In this document: piece by piece, positions 44,530 to 53,976 of the stretch
Layout of the letters: every line of letters starts with the position of its first letter
How positions within the stretch are numbered: the first letter of the stretch is position 1
Source: Arthrobacter horti
GTDB lineage: Bacteria > Actinomycetota > Actinomycetes > Actinomycetales > Micrococcaceae
Direction of reading: 5' to 3'
DNA length: 64,000 bases
Assembly (NCBI RefSeq): GCF_030731045.1
Contig: NZ_JAVALS010000014.1
Location: 1-64,000, forward strand
Made by a program: the position numbers and the translations under genes
The notes under the pieces: generated by a model
What the model was told of the DNA's origin: nothing
Databases searched by the model: none
The model's input: the letters and a program-made list of their open reading frames with translations, nothing else

Positions 44530-46626
44530 TTACTTGTCGTTCTCCGACTTGGCAGCCAGGGTGGTGCGCTGAACCTGCAGCAGGAACTCCGCGTTGCTCT
44601 GCGTCTCGCGGATCTTGCTGGTGAGCAGTTCCAGACCCTGCTGCTGCTCCAGGCCGGAGAGCAGGCGGCGCAGGCGCCACATGATCTTGATCTCGTCCTG
44701 GGAGAGCAGGTTCTCCTCGCGGCGGGTGCTGGAGGCGTTGACGTCCACGGCCGGGAAGATGCGCTTGTCCGCCAGGTGGCGGGACAGGCGGAGCTCCATG
44801 TTGCCGGTGCCCTTGAACTCCTCGAAGATGACCTCGTCCATCTTGGAACCGGTCTCCACCAGGGCCGTGGCCAGGATGGTCAGCGAGCCGCCGTTCTCGA
44901 TGTTGCGGGCCGCGCCGAAGAAGCGCTTGGGCGGGTACAGCGCCGCGGAGTCCACACCACCGGAGAGGATGCGGCCCGACGCCGGGGCGGCCAGGTTGTA
45001 GGCACGGCCCAGACGGGTCATGGAGTCCAGGAGGACCACCACGTCCTTGCCCATCTCCACGAGGCGCTTGGCGCGCTCGATGGACAGCTCGGCCACCGTG
45101 GTGTGGTCGTCGGCGGGGCGGTCGAAGGTGGAGGCGATGACCTCACCCTTGACCGTGCGCTGCATGTCCGTGACTTCCTCGGGACGCTCGTCCACCAGGA
45201 CCATCATGAGGTGGACCTCAGGGTTGTTGGTGGTGATCGCGTTCGCGATGGACTGCAGGATGAGGGTCTTACCGGCCTTGGGCGGGGAGACGATCAGGCC
45301 ACGCTGGCCCTTGCCGATCGGGGCCACCAGGTCGATGATGCGGGGACCGATCTTCTTGGGGTCGGTCTCCAGGCGCAGGCGCTCGGACGGGTAGAGCGGG
45401 ACGAGCTTGTTGAACTCGACGCGGTTCTTCAGTTCCTCCGGCTGCATGCCGTTGACACTGGTCACGCGGACCAGGGCGTTGAACTTCTGCTGGCGGCTGT
45501 TCTGCTGGTTGCCGCTGCTCTCGCCGTCACGCGGGGCGCGGATGGCGCCGACCACGGCGTCGCCCTTGCGCAGATTGTGCTTGCGCACCTGGTTCAGGGT
45601 CACGTAGACATCCTGCGGGCCCGGCAGGTAGCCGGAGGTGCGGATGAAGGCGTAGTTGTCCAGAACGTCGAGGATGCCGGCCACGGGGACCAGTACGTCG
45701 TCCTCGGTCACCTCGGTGTCGTCCACCTCGGGGCCCTGAGTGCGGCCACGACGGCGCTCATTACGGTCGCGGAAGCGGTCATTGCGGTCATTGCCGATGC
45801 GCTCGTTGCGGTCACGGCGGTTGCGCCGGTTCCGGCGGTTGCCGCCGTCCTCGTCATCCGCGGTGCGCTGCTCCTGCTGACGGTTGTCCTGCTGACGCCC
45901 GCCCTGCTGGTTGCCGGACTCGGCGGTGCGCTGGGTGCGCTGCTCGTTCCGGTCGCGGCGGTTGCGGCGGTTGCCGTCGCCCTCCCGGGTCTCGCCCTGG
46001 GCCTCAGACGCCTCGGCGCTCACGGCCGGCGCCTCAGCGGCGGGGGCTTCGGCCTTGGGAGCCTCGGCGCCCTGCTCGGCGTCCGCGCGGCGGTTCCGGT
46101 TGCGGGTCCGGGTGTTGCGGCGCTCGGTGCCCTGCTCAGCGGTCTCGGCGACGGCCTCGGCCGCCGGGGCGGCGGTCTCGGTGGGGGCGCTCTCCGCGGC
46201 GGCCTCCGCGGCGGGGGCCACGACGCCGTCGCTGCCAGCACGGCGGGAGCGGCTGCGGGTCCGGCCACGGGCCGGTGCGGTCTCGGTGGAGGCCTGCTCG
46301 GCGGGAGCCGCCTCGGTCTTGGCCTCCGCAGCCGCGGTGACGGCCGCCTTGGTCTCGGTGGCCTTGGGCGCAGCCGTCTTGGTCTCTGCCGTCTTGGCTT
46401 CGGCGGCCTTCGCCGGACGGTCGGCCACGGAGGAGCCACGCTGGTGGTCGGAGATGGCGGTCACCAGGTCGCCCTTGCGCATCCGGGAACTGCCGGAGAT
46501 GCCGAGCTGGCTGGCGAGAGCCTGCAGCTGGGCGAGCTTCAGGCCCGCCAGGCCGGCGTTCTTGGCTGCCGGAGCAGCGGAAGATGCAGTGTCCACAGCC
46601 GTTGCCTGGACAGTGGTTTCAGTCAC
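44530..46626 (-). CDS. rho: Transcription termination factor Rho
   Basis: A 698-residue Rho helicase. The Rho_N region (LAGLKLAQLQALASQLGISG) is followed by a 200-residue insert rich in Ala/Glu/Thr and then in Arg/Asn/Gln (repeated RNRRNRRDRNER), typical of actinobacterial Rho and likely to bind RNA or phase separate. The RNA-binding core and ATPase follow, with Walker A PPKAGKT and Walker B MMVLVDERPEE. It starts with GTG, six bases after AAGGA. E. coli Rho is 419 residues, so the insert accounts for the difference. Confidence 0.95.
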   Translation of the reverse strand: MTETTVQATAVDTASSAAPAAKNAGLAGLKLAQLQALASQLGISGSSRMRKGDLVTAISDHQRGSSVADRPAKAAEAKTAETKTAAPKATETKAAVTAAAEAKTEAAPAEQASTETAPARGRTRSRSRRAGSDGVVAPAAEAAAESAPTETAAPAAEAVAETAEQGTERRNTRTRNRNRRADAEQGAEAPKAEAPAAEAPAVSAEASEAQGETREGDGNRRNRRDRNEQRTQRTAESGNQQGGRQQDNRQQEQRTADDEDGGNRRNRRNRRDRNERIGNDRNDRFRDRNERRRGRTQGPEVDDTEVTEDDVLVPVAGILDVLDNYAFIRTSGYLPGPQDVYVTLNQVRKHNLRKGDAVVGAIRAPRDGESSGNQQNSRQQKFNALVRVTSVNGMQPEELKNRVEFNKLVPLYPSERLRLETDPKKIGPRIIDLVAPIGKGQRGLIVSPPKAGKTLILQSIANAITTNNPEVHLMMVLVDERPEEVTDMQRTVKGEVIASTFDRPADDHTTVAELSIERAKRLVEMGKDVVVLLDSMTRLGRAYNLAAPASGRILSGGVDSAALYPPKRFFGAARNIENGGSLTILATALVETGSKMDEVIFEEFKGTGNMELRLSRHLADKRIFPAVDVNASSTRREENLLSQDEIKIMWRLRRLLSGLEQQQGLELLTSKIRETQSNAEFLLQVQRTTLAAKSENDK

Positions 46627-46680
46627 GAAGGATCCTTCCCCCTCGGTGGCGTCCGGGCTGGAGCCGGACGGGTGGGTTGA

Positions 46681-46710
46681 CAGCCCAGGCCTTCAGATCA
46701 TCCTGGGCTG
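46681..46710 (-). promoter_or_regulatory. Hairpin in the rho leader
   Basis: CAGCCCAGG and CCTGGGCTG (46681-46689 and 46702-46710) pair perfectly around a 12-base loop, 55 bases upstream of the rho start, within its 5' leader. Leader-based autoregulation of rho is known in other bacteria; here it is inferred from structure. Confidence 0.5.
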
Positions 46711-46791
46711 CTCGTGGACCACGCAATGGGGCGGTGCACGAGTTTTCTAAGAGAATTTGCCGCGCGAAAGACACGGTCCAGGAAAAGGATC

Positions 46792-46847
46792 CGCGGGAGA
46801 TTCCCGCGCGCAAAAGATGGCATTCACTGCGGAATTACCGCGAATGC
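46792..46847 (-). terminator. Tandem terminators after thrB
   Basis: A first hairpin (46820-46847) spans the thrB stop and is followed on the minus strand by CATCTTTTG. A second, CGCGGGA/TCCCGCG (46792-46808), is followed by GATCCTTTTCC. Together they insulate rho from the threonine genes. Confidence 0.65.
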
Positions 46848-47803
46848 ACTTCCACTTTAGCACCTTCGCGGTCCACTCCAGGCCTCAGCACCCGCCAGGA
46901 CACGCCATCCTGGGCCCGGTTCCTGATGAAGGCCTCAACCGCATCCGCCTCGGCGGCGTCGCGGGCGAGGGTCATGACGGTGGGCCCGGCGCCGGAGACC
47001 ACCGTGGCGTGGCCGGCCGCGCGCAGTGCGCCGATCAGCTCGGCACTCGGGCGCATGGCCTCGGCGCGGTAGTCCTGGTGCAGGTAGTCCCGGGTGGCGG
47101 GCAGCAGCAGTTCCGGCGCACCGGTGAGCGCAGCCACGAGCAGGGCCGCGCGTCCGGAGTTCATGGCGGCCTGGTGATGGTCCACCTGGGCCGGCAGCAG
47201 CGTGCGGGCCAGTTCGGTGGAGAGTTCGAAGTCCGGGATGGCGACCACGGGGGTCACCTCAGGGTGCACCTCGGCCCGGGCGCTGAGGAACTCCTCGCCC
47301 TCCTGCCAGGACAGGGCCAGGGCGCCGAAGATCGCCGGAGCCACATTGTCCGGATGCCCCTCCAGCTCACTGGTGAACTGCAGGACCCATGCGAGACCAC
47401 GCTGCGCCTCGGCGGGCACCAGGGCGTTCGCCGCGAGAGCCGCAGCGACGACGGCCGCGGCGGAGCTGCCCAGGCCACGGCCGTGCGGGATCACGTTCTC
47501 CGCACTGAGCTTCAGTCCTTGATGACGGTACCCGAGCCGGGCGAGTCCCTGCTCCAGGGCACGGATCACCAGGTGGCGGCCGTCGCGCGGCACCGAGTCC
47601 ACGCCTTCCCCGCTCAGGTCGAACTCGAGGGCACCGGTGTCCAGGGTCTGGACGGTGACGGTGTCGAAGAGCTGGACGGCCAGCCCCAGGCTGTCGTAGC
47701 CGGGGCCGAGGTTGGCGCTCGTGGCGGGCACCCGCACGGTGACGGACAGCCCGGCCGGCAGCGCGGCGAGTGCCGCCGCGCCGCCGTCGTGGATTTCAGT
47801 CAA
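46835..47803 (-). CDS. thrB: Homoserine kinase
   Basis: A 322-residue GHMP kinase phosphorylating homoserine in threonine synthesis. It shows VPATSANLGPGYDSLG and the ATP loop IPHGRGLGSSAAAVVAA. The TTG start lies three bases after the thrC stop, with GAAGG seven bases upstream. It is the last gene of the argS-lysA-hom-thrC-thrB run and ends at tandem terminators. Confidence 0.95.
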   Translation of the reverse strand: MTEIHDGGAAALAALPAGLSVTVRVPATSANLGPGYDSLGLAVQLFDTVTVQTLDTGALEFDLSGEGVDSVPRDGRHLVIRALEQGLARLGYRHQGLKLSAENVIPHGRGLGSSAAAVVAAALAANALVPAEAQRGLAWVLQFTSELEGHPDNVAPAIFGALALSWQEGEEFLSARAEVHPEVTPVVAIPDFELSTELARTLLPAQVDHHQAAMNSGRAALLVAALTGAPELLLPATRDYLHQDYRAEAMRPSAELIGALRAAGHATVVSGAGPTVMTLARDAAEADAVEAFIRNRAQDGVSWRVLRPGVDREGAKVEVHSR

Positions 47804-47806
47804 GAC

Positions 47807-48910
47807 TCAGCCTTCGAGCCCGAGTGCCGCGGCCACGGAGACCACGTCGTTGGCGACCTTGACCGGGGTGACATCGCTGCCGTCCTCGGTGCGCAGGGCC
47901 CACTGCGGGTCCTTCAGGCCATGACCGGTGACGGTGATGACGATGGTCTTGCCGGTGGGGACCTCGCCCGCGGCGTGCTTCTTGATCAGGCCCGCGACGC
48001 CGGCCGCGGAGCCGGGCTCCACGAAGACGCCTTCCTTGCTGGAGAGCCAGCGGTGGGCGTCGAGGATCTGCTCATCCGTGACGGCCTCGATGACGCCGCC
48101 GGACTCGTCCCGCGCGGCGACGGCGGTGTCCCAGGACGCCGGGTTGCCGATGCGGATGGCCGTGGCGATGGTCTCCGGATGGGTGATCGGGTGGCCGGCC
48201 ACGAACGGCGCGGCACCGGCGGCCTGGAAGCCCCACATGACAGGGGTCTTGGTGGCGACGGCGGGAAGCTCACCGGCGGTGGCGGACTGGAACGGCGCGG
48301 CGTACTCCTTGTAGCCCTTCCAGTAGGCGCTGATGTTGCCGGCGTTGCCCACGGGGAGGATGTGGATGTCCGGGGCGTCGCCCAGGGCGTCCACCACCTC
48401 GAAGGAGCCGGTCTTCTGCCCCTCGATGCGGGCCGGGTTCACGGAGTTCACCAGGAACACCGGGTAGGCCTCGTTGAGCTTGCGGGCGATCTCGAGGCAG
48501 TCGTCGAAGTTGCCGTCCACCTGCAGGAGGGTTGCGCCGTGGGCGATGGCCTGGGACAGCTTGCCCATGGCGATCTTGCCCTCCGGCACCAGCACGGCGC
48601 AGCGCAGGCCCGCGGAGGTGGCGTAGGCCGCGGCGGAGGCGGAGGTGTTGCCCGTGGAGGCGCACACCACGGCCTGGGCGCCGGCCTGAACGGCGGCGGT
48701 CATGGCCATGGTCATGCCCCGGTCCTTGAAGGACCCGGTGGGGTTCATGCCCTCCACCTTGAGGTACACGGTGTTCCCGGTCAGCTCGGAGAGCTTCTGG
48801 GCGTGCACCAGAGGGGTGCCGCCCTCACCCAGGGTGATGACCCGGGTGTTCTCATCGACGGGCAGACGTTCGGCGTATTCGCGGATGACTCCGCGCCACT
48901 GGTGGGCCAC
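47807..48910 (-). CDS. thrC: Threonine synthase
   Basis: A 367-residue PLP enzyme converting O-phosphohomoserine to threonine. The PLP lysine is in [11 protein letters not shown], the phosphate loop in [13 protein letters not shown] chose the GTG at 48910 because GGAAGGTG lies nine bases before it; GTGs at 48922 and 48931 would have the ribosome site touching or after the start. It follows hom by four bases and precedes thrB. Confidence 0.94.
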   Translation of the reverse strand: MAHQWRGVIREYAERLPVDENTRVITLGEGGTPLVHAQKLSELTGNTVYLKVEGMNPTGSFKDRGMTMAMTAAVQAGAQAVVCASTGNTSASAAAYATSAGLRCAVLVPEGKIAMGKLSQAIAHGATLLQVDGNFDDCLEIARKLNEAYPVFLVNSVNPARIEGQKTGSFEVVDALGDAPDIHILPVGNAGNISAYWKGYKEYAAPFQSATAGELPAVATKTPVMWGFQAAGAAPFVAGHPITHPETIATAIRIGNPASWDTAVAARDESGGVIEAVTDEQILDAHRWLSSKEGVFVEPGSAAGVAGLIKKHAAGEVPTGKTIVITVTGHGLKDPQWALRTEDGSDVTPVKVANDVVSVAAALGLEG

Positions 48911-48914
48911 TTGT

Positions 48915-50222
48915 TCAGACACCTTCCACACGGAGGACGGACGTCACGTCCTTCACGACGTCCAATTGGGAAACGGATTCGACGGTCGCGGCGAGGCTGG
49001 CCTCGCTGGCGCGGTGGGTCACGATGCGCAGTTCGGCCGTGACGTCATCGGTGTTCATGCTCTGGCGGAAGAGCTCGATGGAGACGCCGTTGTCGCTGAA
49101 GACCTGGGCAATGCGGGCCAGGACGCCGGGCTGGTCGGCGACGCTCAGGCCCACGTGGTAGCTGGTGCGGCTGGCCGAGATCGGCAGCGCCGGCACGTGG
49201 CCGGTGGTGGTCTCGGTGCGGCCCGGGCCACCCAGGACCACACGGCGGGCCGCGGAGACGAGGTCACCCAGCACGGCCGAGGCGGTGGGGGTTCCGCCGG
49301 CACCCTGGCCGTAGAACATGAGTTCACCGGCGTTCTCGGCCTCGACGAAGACGGCGTTGAACGCGCCGCGCACGGCGGCCAGCGGGTGCTCCCGCGGCAG
49401 CAGCGTCGGGTGAACGCGCACGCTGACGCCTTCGGCGCCGTCGTCGTCCGTCAGCTTCTCCGCGATGGCCAGCAGCTTGATGACGAAGCCAGCGTCCTTG
49501 GCCGCGGCGATGTCCGCTGCACTGACCTTGGTGATGCCCTCGCAATGCACGTCCGCCAGGGAGAAGCGCGTGTGGAAGGACAGCGCGGCCAGGATGGCGG
49601 CCTTGGCGGCCGCGTCGTGGCCTTCGACGTCGGCGGTCGGGTCCGCTTCCGCGTACCCGAGGCGCTGGGCCTCCGCCAGGGCGTCTGCGAACTGGGCGCC
49701 CGTGGAGTCCATCTGGTCCAGGATGAAGTTGGTGGTGCCGTTCACGATGCCCAGGACACGGGTGATCCTGTCGCCGGAGAGGCTGTCCCGGATGGGGCGC
49801 AGGATCGGGATGGCGCCGGCGACGGCGGCCTCGTAGGAGAGCTGCACACCCGCCTTGTCCGCCTCCTCGTAGAGGGTGGGGCCGTCCTGGGCCAGGAGGG
49901 CCTTGTTGCCGGTGACCACGCAGGCGCCGTGGCGGATGGCCTCCAGGATGAGGCCGCGGGCCGGCTCGATGCCGCCCATCAGCTCGATGACCAGGTCCGC
50001 GCCGGCCACCAGCGTGGAGGCGTCAGTGGTGAAGAGCTCGCGCGGCAGCTCCACGTCGCGCGGGGAGTCCACGTTCCGCACGGCGATGCCGACGAGCTCC
50101 AGGCGGGCGCCGGTGCGCGCGGCGAGGGTGTCGGCGTCCTCCAGGAGGATGCGGGCCACCTGGGCGCCCACGTTGCCGCAGCCCAGCAGGGCCACTTTCA
50201 GGGTCTTGATGTCTTCCGTCAC
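48915..50222 (-). CDS. hom: Homoserine dehydrogenase
   Basis: A 435-residue NAD(P)H enzyme making homoserine from aspartate semialdehyde. The nucleotide motif is [12 protein letters not shown]; the catalytic domain holds [13 protein letters not shown]-terminal ACT domain ([20 protein letters not shown]) indicates feedback control, probably by threonine. GTG at 50222 overlaps the lysA stop (GTGA). No fused aspartate kinase is present. Confidence 0.95.
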   Translation of the reverse strand: MTEDIKTLKVALLGCGNVGAQVARILLEDADTLAARTGARLELVGIAVRNVDSPRDVELPRELFTTDASTLVAGADLVIELMGGIEPARGLILEAIRHGACVVTGNKALLAQDGPTLYEEADKAGVQLSYEAAVAGAIPILRPIRDSLSGDRITRVLGIVNGTTNFILDQMDSTGAQFADALAEAQRLGYAEADPTADVEGHDAAAKAAILAALSFHTRFSLADVHCEGITKVSAADIAAAKDAGFVIKLLAIAEKLTDDDGAEGVSVRVHPTLLPREHPLAAVRGAFNAVFVEAENAGELMFYGQGAGGTPTASAVLGDLVSAARRVVLGGPGRTETTTGHVPALPISASRTSYHVGLSVADQPGVLARIAQVFSDNGVSIELFRQSMNTDDVTAELRIVTHRASEASLAATVESVSQLDVVKDVTSVLRVEGV

Positions 50223-51703
50223 GGCTGTGCGGCTCCCATGTCTCGGTTCAGGAGGTCTTCCTCGGTCTCCCCACGAATGATCCACCGGGCGGAACCACCG
50301 GAGACCGCGACCACACCCGGGCGGGCCAGGTAGTTGTAGTTGCTCGCGAGTGCCCAGCAGTAGGCGCCGGTTCCGGGGACCGCGAGGAGGTCGCCGGCCC
50401 GGACGTCTGAGGGCAGGTAAACATCTTTAACAACAATGTCGCCGCTCTCGCAATGTTTGCCCACTACTCGGGACAGCTGCGCGGGCGCATCGGAGGCGCG
50501 GTTCGCCAGCGCGGCCGAGTAATCGGCGTCGTAGAGGACCGGGCGGGCGTTGTCGCTCATGCCGCCGTCCACCGAGACGTACCGCCGCGGAAGGGTGCGC
50601 GAGGAGTCCTGGGGGTCCTCCGCCTGGACCGTCTTGCGGGTGCCCACCTCGTACAGCGTGAACGTGGTGCTGCCCACGATCGCGCGGCCGGGCTCGATGG
50701 AGATGCGCGGGCAGCCGATGCCCAGCTCGCCGCAGGCCTCACGCACGACGGCGGCCAGCGCCTGGGCGATCTCCGCGGCCGGGCGGGGGGTGTCCACGGG
50801 CGTGTAGGCGATGCCGTGCCCGCCCCCCAGGTCCATCTCCGGCAGCGTGATGCCGTGCTTGCGCTGCATGGCGTCGTGGAAGCTCAGGAGCTTGCGGGCG
50901 GCGATCTCGAAGCCGTCCGGCTCGAAGATCTGCGAACCGATGTGGCAGTGCAGCCCGAGCAGCTCGATGCCCTCCAGCGCGACGGCGGCGTCCACGGCCT
51001 GCTCGGCGGCGGACAGCTCCGGGTCCACGCCGCGCTCGGCCGCGTCCTCCGCGGTGAAGGGCGCCATGGAGAGACCGAACTTCTGGTCCTCATGGGCGGT
51101 GGCGATGAACTCGTGAGTGTGCGCGTGGACGCCGGGAGTCAGGCGCAGCATCACCTTGGCCACGCCGGCCTCGCCCTCGGCACGGCGCTCCTGCGCGATC
51201 CGCGCCACGCGCTCCAGCTCGTCGATGCTGTCCACCACGATGCGGCCCACACCCAGGTCCAGGGCGCGGCGGATCTCCGCGACGGACTTGTTGTTGCCGT
51301 GAAGGCCCAGGATCGCACCCGGGAGTCCGGCACGCTGCGCCACGGCCAGTTCGCCGCCGGAGCAGGTGTCCAGTCGGAGCCCCTCCTCGCGGACCCAGCG
51401 CGCCACCTCGACGCTCAGGAACGCCTTGCCGGCGTAGTAGACGTCCACTCCCCCGCACAGCTCCCGGAACGCCTCGTCGAAGGCGTCCCGGAAGGCGCGT
51501 GCACGGGCGCGGAAGTCGTCCTCGCTCATGACGAACAGGGGCGTGCCGAAGCGTTCCTTCAGCTCGCTGACCGTCACCCCGCCCACGGCGAGCTCGCCGC
51601 CGTCGTTCCGGGCGACGTCGTGCGCCCAGCTCGGGGCGTGCAGCGCGTTCAGGTCCTCCGGCAGCGCCAGCCAGGCCGGAGCGAGGGGGCTCGCCGCGCC
51701 CAT
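50219..51703 (-). CDS. lysA: Diaminopimelate decarboxylase
   Basis: A 494-residue fold-III PLP enzyme that makes lysine from meso-diaminopimelate. It shows YYAGKAFLSVEVARW with the PLP Lys, HCHIGSQIFE, and the catalytic CESGDI near the C-terminus. An N-terminal extension of about 40 residues precedes the core. The ATG at 51703 adjoins the argS stop. In Arthrobacter-like wall types lysine itself enters peptidoglycan, tying this gene to murI (inference). Confidence 0.95.
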   Translation of the reverse strand: MGAASPLAPAWLALPEDLNALHAPSWAHDVARNDGGELAVGGVTVSELKERFGTPLFVMSEDDFRARARAFRDAFDEAFRELCGGVDVYYAGKAFLSVEVARWVREEGLRLDTCSGGELAVAQRAGLPGAILGLHGNNKSVAEIRRALDLGVGRIVVDSIDELERVARIAQERRAEGEAGVAKVMLRLTPGVHAHTHEFIATAHEDQKFGLSMAPFTAEDAAERGVDPELSAAEQAVDAAVALEGIELLGLHCHIGSQIFEPDGFEIAARKLLSFHDAMQRKHGITLPEMDLGGGHGIAYTPVDTPRPAAEIAQALAAVVREACGELGIGCPRISIEPGRAIVGSTTFTLYEVGTRKTVQAEDPQDSSRTLPRRYVSVDGGMSDNARPVLYDADYSAALANRASDAPAQLSRVVGKHCESGDIVVKDVYLPSDVRAGDLLAVPGTGAYCWALASNYNYLARPGVVAVSGGSARWIIRGETEEDLLNRDMGAAQP

Positions 51704-53353
51704 TTACATGCGCTCCGGTGCGGACACGCCCAGCAGGTCGAGGCCGTTGGCCAGGACCTGGCTGGTGGCGTCGTTCAGCCACAGGCGGGTGCGGTTGACC
51801 GTGGTCACCGGCTCCTCGCCCTGCGGGGTCACGCGGCAGGCGTCGTACCAGCGGTGGTAGGCGCCGGCCACCACCTCGAGGTGGCGGGCGATGCGGTGCG
51901 GCTCACGCAGCTCCGCGGCCTTGGCCACGATGGACGGGAAGCTGCCCAGCTGGGACAGCAGCTCGTTCTCGGTGGGATCCGTGAGCAGGGAGGCGTCGAA
52001 CTCGCCGCGGTCCACCCCGGCGGCGGCCGCGTTGCGGGCCGTGTTGCGGGCCCGGGCGTGCGCGTACTGCACGTAGAACACCGGGTTCTCGTTGCTGTTC
52101 TTCTTCAGCACCTCGGGCTCGAGCGTGATGGGTGAGTCCGCGGGGAAGCGCGCCAGGGAGTAGCGCACGGCGTCCTTGCCCAGCCAGGAGATGAGGTCCT
52201 TGAGCTCGATGATGTTGCCGGCGCGCTTGGACAGCTTGGCGCCGTTCACGGAGACGAGCTGTCCGATGAGGACTTCGATGTTCTTCTCCGGGTCATCGCC
52301 CGCACAGGCCGCGATGGCCTTCAGGCGGTTGACGTAGCCGTGATGGTCGGCGCCCAGAAGGTAGATCTTCTCGACGAAGCCGCGGTCCCGCTTGGTCAGG
52401 TAGTAGGCGGCGTCCGCGGCGAAGTAGGTGGGCTCGCCGTTGGCGCGGATCATCACCCGGTCCTTGTCGTCACCGAAGTCGGTGGTGCGCAGCCAGACGG
52501 CGCCCTCCTGATCGAAGACGTGGCCCTGCTCGCGCAGGCGCTCCACGGAGGCCTCCAGCGCACCGGACTCGTGCAGGGTGCGCTCGGAGAAGTAGACGTC
52601 GAAGTGCACGTCGAAGTCGGCGAGCGTCTTCTTGATGTCCTCCATCTGCGCCCGGTAGGCGGCCTCACGGACCACCGGCAGGGCGGCCTCGTCGGTCAGT
52701 TCACGGACGGCAGGGTGCTCCGTGAGCACCTCCTGGCCGAGGTCCACGATGTACTGGCCCGGGTAGCCGCCCTCCGGCACGGGGCGGCCGTGCAGGCGGG
52801 AGAGCACCGAATTGGCGAAGACGTTCATCTGGTTGCCGGCGTCGTTGATGTAGTACTCGGCGGTGACGTCCGCACCGGCGGCGCGCAGCACACGGGCGAT
52901 CGCGTCGCCCAGGGCGGCCCAGCGGGTGTGGCCGATGTGCAGCGGGCCGGTGGGGTTGGCGGAGACGAACTCCATGTTGACCACGTGGCCGGCCAGGGCG
53001 TCGCTCTTGCCGTAGTCGGCGCCGGCCAGCACGATGGTGCGGGCCAGCTCACCGGCGGCACCGGCGTCCAGGGTGATGTTGATGAAGCCCGGTCCGGCGA
53101 TGTCCACGGAGGCGACGCCGTCCACGGCACTCAGACGCTCGGCGAGGATCCCGGCGAAGTCACGGGGCGCCATCCCGGCACGCTTGCCGAACTGCATGGC
53201 GGCGTTGGTGGCCCAATCGCCGTGGTCCCGGTTCTTCGGTCGCTCCACGCGCACATCGGCGCTCAATGCCTCCTCGGGAAGGGTGATGGCGCCGTCGGCG
53301 ACGGCGGCCTTCAGGCATGCGGTGATGGCGGCGGAAAGCTGTTCGGGAGTCAC
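51704..53353 (-). CDS. argS: Arginyl-tRNA synthetase
   Basis: A 549-residue class I synthetase. The HIGH motif is HIGHTRWAALGD and the KMSKS equivalent is KLSKRAGN. An N-terminal Add-1 domain and a C-terminal DALR anticodon domain (AHARARNTARNAA) are present. The GTG at 53353 lies seven bases after a TAGGAT -10 box, which excludes the long upstream frame. It heads the lysine/threonine gene run. A cognate tRNA-Arg lies 3 kb away. Confidence 0.96.
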   Translation of the reverse strand: MTPEQLSAAITACLKAAVADGAITLPEEALSADVRVERPKNRDHGDWATNAAMQFGKRAGMAPRDFAGILAERLSAVDGVASVDIAGPGFINITLDAGAAGELARTIVLAGADYGKSDALAGHVVNMEFVSANPTGPLHIGHTRWAALGDAIARVLRAAGADVTAEYYINDAGNQMNVFANSVLSRLHGRPVPEGGYPGQYIVDLGQEVLTEHPAVRELTDEAALPVVREAAYRAQMEDIKKTLADFDVHFDVYFSERTLHESGALEASVERLREQGHVFDQEGAVWLRTTDFGDDKDRVMIRANGEPTYFAADAAYYLTKRDRGFVEKIYLLGADHHGYVNRLKAIAACAGDDPEKNIEVLIGQLVSVNGAKLSKRAGNIIELKDLISWLGKDAVRYSLARFPADSPITLEPEVLKKNSNENPVFYVQYAHARARNTARNAAAAGVDRGEFDASLLTDPTENELLSQLGSFPSIVAKAAELREPHRIARHLEVVAGAYHRWYDACRVTPQGEEPVTTVNRTRLWLNDATSQVLANGLDLLGVSAPERM

Positions 53354-53360
53354 ACCCTCA

Positions 53361-53366
53361 ATCCTA
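53361..53366 (-). promoter_or_regulatory. -10 box of argS and the downstream run (leaderless)
   Basis: TAGGAT on the minus strand, seven bases before the GTG at 53353. Confidence 0.6.
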
Positions 53367-53476
53367 CGTGGCGGGGACTCCGGGCCGAAAAGCGTGACCG
53401 GGCGGGACACAGAAAGCACACAGACGGCCGTCCTAGTGTTGAAGGGAGTGTGATCGGCGCGAGCCTAGGAGACCAT

Positions 53477-53974
53477 ATGCAGCAGACCCACCCACCAGCC
53501 GCCCCCACGCGTTCGAGCCGCGGGCGCTCCCTGCTCCCCTTCGGCCTGGCCGCGGCCGCCGGAGGGATCGCCATCCTGGTGGGCTGCGCGCCGGACAAGA
53601 CGGCGGCCCCCACGGAGGAGATGTCCCCGCAGCCGGCGGCAGCGAGCAGCGCCGCAGCCGCCCCCGCCACGCCGGGGCACTACAAGGACGGCACCTACAG
53701 CGCGGACGGGCACTACGTGTCCCCCAACGGCGACGAGACCGTCGGGGTGACCCTGACCCTGGCGTCCGGGAAGGTGACGGACGTCCAGATCACCACGCAC
53801 CCGAGCAGCGCCAACACCCAGCTGTTCCAGAATCGCTTCGCGGGCGGCATCAAGGACCTGGTGGTGGGCAAGAGCATCGACGAGCTGGGCGGCATCACCC
53901 GTGTGGCCGGCTCCAGCCTCACGAGCGGTGGCTTCGAGGACGCCGTGGCGGCCATCAAGAAGCGGGCCGGCTGA
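53477..53974 (+). CDS. FMN-binding lipoprotein (flavinylated electron carrier)
   Basis: A 165-residue exported protein with a lipobox LVGC (Cys37) and an FMN-binding domain from about residue 66. The flavin-attachment motif is AGSSLTS (144-150); Ser147 lies at the position of the Thr/Ser that ApbE links to FMN in NqrC/RnfG-type domains (consensus SGATxT). It has a Pro/Ala-rich linker after the lipobox. ApbE and an RnfD-like reductase are encoded directly downstream, so this is probably the outer-face carrier of a three-part redox chain. Confidence 0.87.
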   Translation: MQQTHPPAAPTRSSRGRSLLPFGLAAAAGGIAILVGCAPDKTAAPTEEMSPQPAAASSAAAAPATPGHYKDGTYSADGHYVSPNGDETVGVTLTLASGKVTDVQITTHPSSANTQLFQNRFAGGIKDLVVGKSIDELGGITRVAGSSLTSGGFEDAVAAIKKRAG

Positions 53975-53976
53975 GC

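Noticed and set aside
46757-49042. Plus-strand open frame of 761 codons
   Set aside because: Runs antisense through thrB, thrC and part of hom; Gly/His-rich with no recognisable domain.
50223-51703. Lysine or threonine riboswitch or T-box before lysA, hom or argS
   Set aside because: lysA, hom and thrC are packed with overlaps or gaps of a few bases, and argS appears leaderless, leaving no room for a structured leader.
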